Source: DATBIO01 sp036556965 (lineage in GTDB: Bacteria; Acidobacteriota; Vicinamibacteria; Fen-336). From it: a stretch of 18,910 nt of DNA. The notes under the pieces are model-generated. The model was not told where the DNA came from, searched no databases, and worked only from the letters and a program-made list of their open reading frames with translations. Below are positions 10,603-15,774 of this stretch, one piece after another. Made by a program: the position numbers and the translations under genes. Positions within the stretch are counted from its first letter, which is position 1. The number at the start of each line of letters is the position of its first letter. The stretch is taken from NCBI GenBank assembly GCA_036556965.1, contig DATBIO010000127.1, forward strand, positions 1-18,910. Direction: 5' to 3'.

Positions 10603-11690
10603 CGCGCCCTCCCCACCCGCACGCGCGTACCCGAAGCGCGCAGCCGGCGCGCGTCCGCCAGTCCGCCCGCCTCCACGGCGGGCGCCTCCGCGGGAGCCGC
10701 CGCGCCGTTCCGCTCGAGGGCGAGGGCGAGGCGGTCCAGGCCGAAGGAGAACCCCACCGCGGGCGACGGGGTCCCGAAGCGGCCCAGCAGCGTGTCGTAG
10801 CGGCCGCCGCCCCCCAGCTCGAAGCCCAGGCCCGGGGCGTACACGCGGAACAGGAGCCCGGTGTAGTAGTCGAGCCCGCGCACCTCGGTGAGGTCCACGC
10901 GCACACGGGCGCCGAGGCCCGCCCCGGCCAGGCCTCCGGTGATGGCGGCCAGCTCCTCCACCGCCGCCTGCGCGGGAGCCGAGAACGCGCAGAGGCTCCG
11001 CGCCTCGTCGAGGGCGTCGGGCTCGCCCCCCAAACCGGCCAGCCGCGCCACCGCCTCCGCGAGGCGCGCGGGGGCGCCCGCCCCCCGCAGCACCGCCGCC
11101 GCTCCCGGCGCGTCCTTCACGTCCACCCGCTCGCGCAGCCGCTCCAGCGCCAGCGGCTCCAGCGGCGTGCCCTCGAGGAGGCCGGCGAAGACCCCGACGT
11201 GCCCCAGGGCGAGCACGTACTCGGACACGCCCGCCGCCTGCAGGCCCTCCGCGGCCACCGCCAGCACCTCCGCGTCGGCCTCGGGGGCGACGCCGCCGAT
11301 GTGCTCCAGCCCGACCTGGTAGAGCTCGCTCTGGCGGCCCGCCTTGGGCGTCTCGTAGCGCAGCACCTCGCCGGCGTAGAACAGCCGCAGCGGCCGCGGC
11401 CGCCCCGCCAGCCGGCCCCCCACCATCTTGGCGATGAGGCTCGTGAAGTCGGGGCGCAGGGCGAGGAGGCTGCCGTCGCGGCCCACGAAGGAGTAGGTGC
11501 GCGCCTCCAGGGCCGGCCCCGCGAAGACGTCCGCGAAGTCGAAGAGGGGAGGGATGATCTCCTCGTAGCCCCACCCGTCGAAGACGCCCAGCACCGCGCG
11601 CTCCAGGGCGCGCCGGCGCCGCGCCTCCTCGCCGACGAAGCACTGCACGCCGGGCGGCACCTCCACGCGGGTGCGGGCGGCGGCGCTCAT
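10599..11690 (-). CDS. hisZ: ATP phosphoribosyltransferase regulatory subunit
   Basis: A 363-residue class II histidyl-tRNA synthetase paralogue. It has the synthetase-like motif 2 region (LRPDFTSLIAKMV, LFYAGEVLRYE, ELYQVGLEHIGG) and the late motifs LDYYTGLLFRVY, ELGGGGRYDTLLGRFG and FSFGLDRL. It is shorter than HisS and ends without the anticodon-binding domain. Gene order hisZ-hisG identifies it as the regulatory partner of short HisG rather than a tRNA synthetase. ATG 11690 overlaps the stop of the thiF-like gene (ATGA). The residues after the last motif are Arg/Ala-rich and poorly conserved. HisZ proteins sense histidine, so the operon has enzyme-level feedback in addition to the attenuator upstream. 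Confidence 0.95.
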   Translation of the reverse strand: MSAAARTRVEVPPGVQCFVGEEARRRRALERAVLGVFDGWGYEEIIPPLFDFADVFAGPALEARTYSFVGRDGSLLALRPDFTSLIAKMVGGRLAGRPRPLRLFYAGEVLRYETPKAGRQSELYQVGLEHIGGVAPEADAEVLAVAAEGLQAAGVSEYVLALGHVGVFAGLLEGTPLEPLALERLRERVDVKDAPGAAAVLRGAGAPARLAEAVARLAGLGGEPDALDEARSLCAFSAPAQAAVEELAAITGGLAGAGLGARVRVDLTEVRGLDYYTGLLFRVYAPGLGFELGGGGRYDTLLGRFGTPSPAVGFSFGLDRLALALERNGAAAPAEAPAVEAGGLADARRLRASGTRVRVGRAR

Positions 11691-12700
11691 GATCCGACGT
11701 ACCGCGCGTAGAGCGTGCGCGCCTGGGCCGTGTCCGCCACGCCCTTCACGATGGCGCGCGCGTCCGCGAAGACCACCAGCTCCGCGCGCCCGTCGTTGAA
11801 GCGCAACAGGTGCTCGTTGCGCGCGACGCGCCCCAGCGGCTCCAGGCGCGCGGCCAGCGCGGCCAGGTCGACGCGAGCGCCGGCGGGCGGGCGCACCTGC
11901 ACCGCGTCGCGCCCGCAGAGGACGGCGCTGGTGCCCGCGGGCGCGTCCAGGAACTCGTAGCGCCCCTCCCTGCAGGCGGGGCACCAGGGAGCCTGGCCGC
12001 GCAGGTCCATGACCTCGAACGTGCCCTGCCAGAGGTCCACGCTGACCACGCCGGGCAGGAGGGCCTCCGTCCGCCCGGCCAGGAGCTTGAGCGCCTCCGC
12101 GCCCTGGAGGCCGGCCACCACCTGCACGATGGGAGCGACCACGCCCGCGGTGTCGCAGGTCTCCCCGCTTCCCGGGGCCGGCTTCTCCTCCAGCACGCAG
12201 CGCAGGCAGGGCGTGAGGCGGGGACGCACGGCCAGGGCCAGGCCGTAGGCCCCCACGCAGGCGCCGTAGACCCAGGGCACCCCCTCCTTCAGGCAGGCGT
12301 CGTTGAGGAGGAAGCGCACCTCGAAGTTGTCGGTGCCGTCGAGGACGAGGGTGGCCCCCCGCACCAGGCCCAGCACGTTGTCACCGGCCACGTCCGCCAC
12401 CAGGCCCGCCACCTCGACCTCGGAGTTGACGCGGCGCAGGCGCGCCTCCGCCGCCACCGCCTTGGGCAGGCCGCGCGCCACGTCCGCCTCCTCGAAGAGG
12501 GACTGGCGCTGGAGGTTGCTCATCTCCAGGAAGTCGCGGTCCACCACCGTGAGCCGTCCCACGCCCGCCCGCGCCATGGTGTCCGCCAGCACCGAGCCGA
12601 GAGCCCCGCAGCCCACCAGCACCACGTGCGCCGCGCGCAGCCTCTCCTGGCCCTCGCGGCCGATGCCCGCGAACAGCTCCTGGCGGGAGTAGCGGCTCAC
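11687..12700 (-). CDS. ThiF/MoeB/HesA-family sulfur-carrier adenylyltransferase
   Basis: A 337-residue E1-like enzyme of the ThiF/MoeB family, which activates the C-terminal glycine of a ubiquitin-like sulfur carrier (ThiS, MoaD) as an acyl-adenylate. Visible: arginine-finger N terminus RYSRQ (3-7), nucleotide loop VGCGALGS (29-36), catalytic region DGTDNFEVRFLLND (121-134), zinc ligands CLRC (165-168) and CPAC (240-243), and a conserved cysteine at 182 in ETCDTAGVVAP. A C-terminal extension of about 80 residues (CGRDAVQVRPP, a NEHLLRF segment, VVFADARAIVKGV, YARYVG) resembles the tail I recall for the 336-residue Bacillus-type ThiF. No rhodanese domain. GTG 12700 overlaps the aroDE stop. No thiS, thiG or moaD is nearby, so its partner and its role in an aro-his-trp operon are unknown; a thiF label would be a family guess. 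Confidence 0.85.
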   Translation of the reverse strand: MSRYSRQELFAGIGREGQERLRAAHVVLVGCGALGSVLADTMARAGVGRLTVVDRDFLEMSNLQRQSLFEEADVARGLPKAVAAEARLRRVNSEVEVAGLVADVAGDNVLGLVRGATLVLDGTDNFEVRFLLNDACLKEGVPWVYGACVGAYGLALAVRPRLTPCLRCVLEEKPAPGSGETCDTAGVVAPIVQVVAGLQGAEALKLLAGRTEALLPGVVSVDLWQGTFEVMDLRGQAPWCPACREGRYEFLDAPAGTSAVLCGRDAVQVRPPAGARVDLAALAARLEPLGRVARNEHLLRFNDGRAELVVFADARAIVKGVADTAQARTLYARYVGS

Positions 12701-14229
12701 GCGAGGCGCTCCTGCGCCCAGCGCACGGCGGCCGCGCGCATGGCCTCGGCGGGGGCCTCCATGCCCGTCCAGGCCTCGAACTGGGGCATGGCCTGGGCCA
12801 GCAGCATCTCGAGGCCGTCCACGATCGTGCAGCCCGCGGCGTGGGCCTCGCGCAGGAGGCGCGTCTCCAGCGGGTCGTAGACCATGTCGAAGACCACGCT
12901 GTCCGGCCGGTGCGCCTCCGGCGGCACCAGGCTCCGGTCCGGGGCCGCGGCCGAGCCCACGGGCGTGGCGTTGATGAGCAGGTCCCAGGCGTAGCGGCCG
13001 AGAGCGGAGAGGCTCCCGTGCGCGCAGCCCACGGTGGCCGCCACCTCCGCCGCCTCCTCCTCGCGCCGCGCCAGCACGTTGACGCGGGCGCCCTGGCGGC
13101 GCAGCGTGAGCGCGGCCGCCCGCGCCGCCCCCCCCGCGCCCAGGATGACGGCCTGCTTCCCGCGCACGTCCAGGCGCCGGCTCAAGGGGCCCATCACGCC
13201 CGCGGCGTCCGTGTTCAGGCCGTGCAGCCTGCCCTCCCGCACCACCACGGTGTTGACGCTGCCGCAGCGCGCCGCCTCGTCGTCCACGCTGGCCAGGTGG
13301 GGCACGATGGCCACCTTGTAGGGCCGCGTCACCGCGAAGCCGCTGACGCCGAAGGCGGGCAGGTGGGCGAGGAAGCCCTCGAGGCTGTCCGCCTGCAGCG
13401 GGACGTAGACGGCATCCAGGCCCCGCGCCTGGAAGGCGCGGTTGTGGAGGAGCGGCGAGAGGCTGCCCGCGACGTCGCGGCCGAGGATCCCGTACACGCG
13501 CGTGGCCGCCGTCAGCTCCCGCGCCCGGAAGAGGCCGGCCATGTCGCGCGCGGCGAGCTGGCCGGGGGCGGCCTCCGCCCCCGCCGCCGGCGCCGCGTAG
13601 GTGAAGGGCGCGCGGTGGCGGCCGGCCAGCACGCGCGTGACCAGGCCCATGGGGCCCAGGGCCAGGCTGATCACCGGCGGACCCGCGCCCAGGGCCGCGC
13701 GCGCGGCGAACTCGAGCAGGCGCCCCACGTCGCGGATGGAGCGCGGCGTCACCGCGATCTTCACCACGTCGGCGCCCAGGTCGGCCATGCGCTGATAGAG
13801 CCCGTCGAGGTCCTCGGGGGTGCCGGCCAGGTCGTGATGGGAGACCACCAGGCCGTTGCCGGACTTCTCCAGCATCACGTCCAGGAGCCGGCTGTTGGAC
13901 TCCACGTCCACCCACTCGTAGCCCCGCTTGACCCCTTCCAGCAGGGTGAGCCGGCGCTGGGGGTCGTCGTCCTCCCACCTCCCGCCCTGGGACCGCGAGC
14001 GGCAGGCGAGGAGCAGGGGGCGGCTGGCCGTGCGCCGCAGGGTGAGCAGGTCGAGGTCCTGTACGAAGTCGGCGCGGATCTCGAACAGGTCCGCGCAGTC
14101 CGCCAGCTCCACCATGCGGTCGATGGTGGCGGCAGTCGTGCCCTCGGTCAGGCTCACGCAGATGCCGGCCACGTGCTCCCCAAAATCAAAAAGCCTCTTC
14201 AGGTCGTCCTGAAGAGGCCCTTTGCGCAC
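12697..14229 (-). CDS. aroDE: Bifunctional type I 3-dehydroquinate dehydratase / shikimate dehydrogenase
   Basis: A 510-residue fusion of two consecutive shikimate-pathway enzymes. Residues about 22-235 are a class I DHQ dehydratase: ICVSLTEG, EIRADFV, VSHHDL with catalytic His132, and VVKIAV with Schiff-base Lys157. Residues about 245-510 are shikimate dehydrogenase: VYGILGRDVAGSLSPLLHN, catalytic Lys305, GSVNTVV, GLNTDAAGV with Asp341, and NADP loop GAGGAARAA (364-372). The usual Asn of NVTxPxK is Ala here (AVTRPYK); the lysine is kept. Start: GTG 14229 has GGAGGG 8 bases upstream (14238-14243), the best ribosome site, but then the first 16 codons contain the intrinsic terminator. GTG 14172, directly before the conserved domain, is the alternative but its GGGGAG is only 3 bases away. 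First structural gene of the operon; its stop overlaps the next start (GTGA). Confidence 0.94.
   Translation of the reverse strand: MRKGPLQDDLKRLFDFGEHVAGICVSLTEGTTAATIDRMVELADCADLFEIRADFVQDLDLLTLRRTASRPLLLACRSRSQGGRWEDDDPQRRLTLLEGVKRGYEWVDVESNSRLLDVMLEKSGNGLVVSHHDLAGTPEDLDGLYQRMADLGADVVKIAVTPRSIRDVGRLLEFAARAALGAGPPVISLALGPMGLVTRVLAGRHRAPFTYAAPAAGAEAAPGQLAARDMAGLFRARELTAATRVYGILGRDVAGSLSPLLHNRAFQARGLDAVYVPLQADSLEGFLAHLPAFGVSGFAVTRPYKVAIVPHLASVDDEAARCGSVNTVVVREGRLHGLNTDAAGVMGPLSRRLDVRGKQAVILGAGGAARAAALTLRRQGARVNVLARREEEAAEVAATVGCAHGSLSALGRYAWDLLINATPVGSAAAPDRSLVPPEAHRPDSVVFDMVYDPLETRLLREAHAAGCTIVDGLEMLLAQAMPQFEAWTGMEAPAEAMRAAAVRWAQERLA
14182..14218 (-). terminator. Intrinsic terminator of the leader (attenuator)
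   Basis: On the minus strand GCCTCTTCAGG (14218-14208), loop ACGA, CCTGAAGAGGC (14203-14193) is an 11-bp perfect stem followed by TTTTTGATTTT (14192-14182). Such a T-rich tract is conspicuous in this very GC-rich DNA. It lies 3' of the His-codon leader ORF and at the very start of aroDE, so it can only act as a regulated terminator for the operon. The opposite strand has only TTT after the stem, so it is unlikely to terminate plus-strand transcription. Confidence 0.9.
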
Positions 14230-14316
14230 CGCCCGATCCCTCCAGGAAACCCGCTCCGCCTCCGCGGCCGGGCCTCCCGGCCCGTCCGCCTAGGCGTGGT
14301 GGTGATGGATCGGGCG
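14208..14316 (-). promoter_or_regulatory. Attenuator region with mutually exclusive RNA pairings
   Basis: Complementarities found by eye in the leader RNA: (a) 14316-14307 with 14239-14230, 10 bp perfect; (b) GGCCGGG 14282-14276 with CCCGGCC 14272-14266, 7 bp, loop of 3; (c) GAGGCCC 14276-14270 with GGGCCTC 14220-14214, 7 bp; (d) CCTGGAGG 14246-14239 with CCTC-TT-CAGG 14217-14208, 8 bp with a 2-base bulge; (e) the terminator. Pairings c and d use the 5' arm of the terminator and would be antiterminators. Pairing b competes with c, and a hinders d. This is the layout of a transcription attenuator. Which alternative dominates cannot be decided without folding calculations. Confidence 0.7.
14230..14243 (-). 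promoter_or_regulatory. Ribosome binding site of aroDE, complementary to the leader ORF
   Basis: GGAGGG at 14243-14238 sits 8 bases before GTG 14229. Bases 14239-14230 (GGATCGGGCG on the minus strand) are perfectly complementary to leader bases 14316-14307 (CGCCCGATCC), the Arg-Pro-Ile codons plus the first base of the first His codon. Pairing would cover the end of the Shine-Dalgarno and the whole spacer up to the GTG. The site thus decides both the start of aroDE and, probably, its accessibility. Confidence 0.65.
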
Positions 14317-14367
14317 CCAGCACACGACGGCCGCGCTTCGCCGGGCCGACGTGCGCACGTCGCTCAT
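14290..14367 (-). CDS. hisL: His-operon leader peptide with four consecutive His codons
   Basis: A 25-codon ORF (ATG 14367, TAG 14292-14290) between the promoter and the terminator. Its last residues are Val-Val-Cys-Trp-Arg-Pro-Ile-His-His-His-His-Ala. The His codons are CAT CAC CAC CAC (14307-14296) and the single Trp codon TGG is at 14319-14317. Runs of the regulated amino acid in a short ORF upstream of a terminator are the defining mark of attenuation leaders such as E. coli hisL. No Shine-Dalgarno lies at a usable distance (GGGAGG is 18 bases away), and the predicted transcript start falls at or next to the A of the ATG, so translation would be leaderless. A 16-bp palindrome covers codons 2-7. 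Function is cis-regulatory; a trans role of the peptide is unknown. Confidence 0.88.
   Translation of the reverse strand: MSDVRTSARRSAAVVCWRPIHHHHA
14347..14362. promoter_or_regulatory. 16-bp perfect palindrome, candidate operator or 5' RNA hairpin
   Basis: CGACGTGCGCACGTCG is a perfect palindrome starting about 6 bases downstream of the predicted transcription start and inside the leader ORF. As DNA it could be a dimeric repressor site in the initially transcribed region. As RNA it can form a 6-bp stem with a GCGC loop. No regulator gene is in the window. Confidence 0.4.
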
Positions 14368-14374
14368 GATCGCG

Positions 14375-14404
14375 ATTCTAGGAGCCCTCCCGAAAAGGTG
14401 TCAA
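14375..14404 (-). promoter_or_regulatory. Sigma70-type promoter of the aro-his-trp operon
   Basis: On the minus strand TTGACA (14404-14399), an 18-base spacer and TAGAAT (14380-14375) give a perfect -35 and a five-of-six -10 match. Expected initiation is about 7 bases beyond the -10, at 14368 or 14367, at the leader ATG. It faces away from htpX. It is the only strong promoter I see for the minus-strand operon. Confidence 0.8.
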
Positions 14405-14430
14405 GCCGGGCCCTCCGCCCGCGCCTTGAC

Positions 14431-14450
14431 GCGGCGGCGGCGGCGGCGGC
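14431..14450. repeat. GCG trinucleotide run between divergent promoters
   Basis: Six GCG units plus GC in a row, within the 128 bases that separate the operon promoter from the htpX start. A simple repeat of this kind may vary in length by slippage, but GC-rich genomes produce such runs often. The rest of 14405-14532 holds no gene. A TTGACG at 14426-14431 lacks a matching -10, and a weak TTGCTC-17-TACCTT (14482-14510) is the best guess for an htpX promoter. Confidence 0.5.
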
Positions 14451-14532
14451 CAGCCCGCGTCGACCAGGGCCACGCCCATGCTTGCTCCTGCCGTCCGGTC
14501 ATCGTACCTTCGAAGAACGGAGGAGAGACGCC

Positions 14533-15363
14533 GTGAACACGCTGAAGACGACGCTGCTGCTGGGGGCGCTCACCGGCCTGCTCCTGTTCGCGGGCCAGGC
14601 CGTGGGCGGCCGTGGAGGCATGACCTTCGCCCTGGTCATGGCCGCCATCATGAACTTCGCGGCCTTCTTCTGGAGCGACAAGATCGTGCTGCGCATGTAC
14701 GGCGCCCAGCCGGTCTCGCCGGATCAGGCACCCGACCTCTACGCCATCATGCAGGAGCTGGCCGGGCGCGCGGGCATCCCCATGCCGCGGCTCTACCTGA
14801 TCCCCGACGAGGGGCTCAACGCCTTCGCCACCGGCCGCAGCCCCGCGCACGCGGCGGTGGCGGCCACCGCGGGAATCCTGCGCGCGCTCGACCGCGAGGA
14901 GCTCAAGGGGGTGCTGGCGCACGAGCTGTCGCACGTCCTCAACCGCGACACGCTGACCTCCACGGTGGCGGCCACCCTGGCCGGCGCCATCTCCCACCTC
15001 GCGCACATGGCCTACTTCACCGGCCTGAGGCACGACGACGACGACGGGGGCGGGATCTTCGGCGGCATCCTCACCCTCGTCCTCGCCCCGATCGCCGCCA
15101 TGCTCATCCAGATGGCGGTGAGCCGGTCGCGGGAATACGAGGCCGACGCCACCGGCGCCCGACTGGTGGGATATCCGGACGGGCTGGCCAGCGCCCTGCG
15201 CAAGCTCCACGAGGCCAAGGACGCCGTGCCCATGGCGGCGGACCCCGCCACCGCCCACCTCTTCATCGTGAACCCGCTCTCCGGCCGGGGCTTCGCCAGC
15301 CTCTTCAGCACGCACCCGCCGCTCGAGGACCGCATCGCCCGCCTGCTGCAGCGCCGCGCCTAG
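14533..15363 (+). CDS. htpX: HtpX-type membrane zinc metalloprotease (M48B)
   Basis: A 276-residue protein. HtpX is an inner-membrane protease that degrades misfolded membrane proteins on the cytoplasmic side. Two hydrophobic segments lie at about 6-24 and 31-47, then the zinc motif HELSH (130-134) in LAHELSHVLNRDT, two further hydrophobic segments at about 141-163 and 176-196, and SRSREYEADATGARL (197-211) with the third zinc ligand Glu201. The end SGRGFASLFSTHPPLEDRIARL is the usual HtpX C terminus. Start: GTG 14533 preceded by GGAGGAGAG (GGAGG at 14519-14523, 9 bases upstream). The frame stays open far upstream but that part is antisense to aroDE. It is divergent from the amino-acid operon and immediately followed by the osmC-like gene. 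Confidence 0.95.
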   Translation: MNTLKTTLLLGALTGLLLFAGQAVGGRGGMTFALVMAAIMNFAAFFWSDKIVLRMYGAQPVSPDQAPDLYAIMQELAGRAGIPMPRLYLIPDEGLNAFATGRSPAHAAVAATAGILRALDREELKGVLAHELSHVLNRDTLTSTVAATLAGAISHLAHMAYFTGLRHDDDDGGGIFGGILTLVLAPIAAMLIQMAVSRSREYEADATGARLVGYPDGLASALRKLHEAKDAVPMAADPATAHLFIVNPLSGRGFASLFSTHPPLEDRIARLLQRRA

Positions 15364-15774
15364 ATGGCGGGGCGCCCCCCGACCGTCATCGACCTCGTGT
15401 GGGAGGGGGGCGGCCGTCTCCGTGCGCGGGCGGAGGACCGGTCGATGCTCCAGGACTGGGAGGGGGCGGCCGGTCCCACGCCGGTGGAGACCCTGGCCTT
15501 CGCCCTGGCCGGGTGCATGGCCTCGGACGTGGTGCTGATCCTGGAGAAGGGCCGCCTGCCGCTGCGCGGGCTGCGCGTGCGCCTCACCGCGGAGCGCGCG
15601 GAGACCGACCCGCGCCGCTTCCTCCGCGTCGCCCTGGACTTCGCGGTGGAGGGCGACCTGCCGCCCGACCGCGTGGCGCGCGCGATCGCCCTCTCGCGCG
15701 AGACCTACTGCTCGGTGTGGCACTCGATGCGGCCGGACATCGAGCTGCGGACCACGTTCTCCATCACGGCCTGA
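15364..15774 (+). CDS. OsmC/Ohr-family protein
   Basis: A 136-residue protein of OsmC family length. These homodimeric thiol proteins reduce organic or fatty-acid hydroperoxides through two cysteines. The expected pair is visible: Cys51 in TPVETLAFALAGCMASDVV and Cys116 in RETYCSVWHSM. The ATG directly follows the htpX TAG (TAGATG) and no Shine-Dalgarno is seen, so it is probably translated by coupling and co-transcribed with htpX as a small envelope/oxidative stress operon (inference). Its last 11 bases overlap the 3' end of the convergent permease gene. It is closer to the YhfA-type OsmC-like group than to Ohr by its short N terminus, but this is a weak judgement. Confidence 0.88.
   Translation: MAGRPPTVIDLVWEGGGRLRARAEDRSMLQDWEGAAGPTPVETLAFALAGCMASDVVLILEKGRLPLRGLRVRLTAERAETDPRRFLRVALDFAVEGDLPPDRVARAIALSRETYCSVWHSMRPDIELRTTFSITA

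Noticed and set aside
10599..11690. Histidyl-tRNA synthetase (hisS)
   Set aside because: It lacks the anticodon-binding domain, is shorter than HisS, and precedes a short-form hisG, which requires HisZ.
14193..14218. Bidirectional terminator for plus-strand transcripts
   Set aside because: On the plus strand the stem is followed by only CCTTTGCG, and no plus-strand gene ends there.
14426..14431. TTGACG as an htpX promoter -35
   Set aside because: No acceptable -10 follows at 16-18 bases; that position lies in and after the GCG run.
14431..14450. GCG run as a CRISPR or protein-binding repeat array
   Set aside because: It is a plain trinucleotide run with no spacers and no unit longer than 3 bases.
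12841..14532. N-terminal extension of HtpX upstream of 14533
   Set aside because: It is antisense to aroDE and its control region, has no HtpX homology, and GTG 14533 has a strong Shine-Dalgarno.
14401..15723. 440-codon minus-strand open frame opposite htpX and the osmC-like gene
   Set aside because: Composition is that of an antisense shadow, and the plus strand shows HELSH, EYEAD and OsmC cysteines with a good ribosome site.
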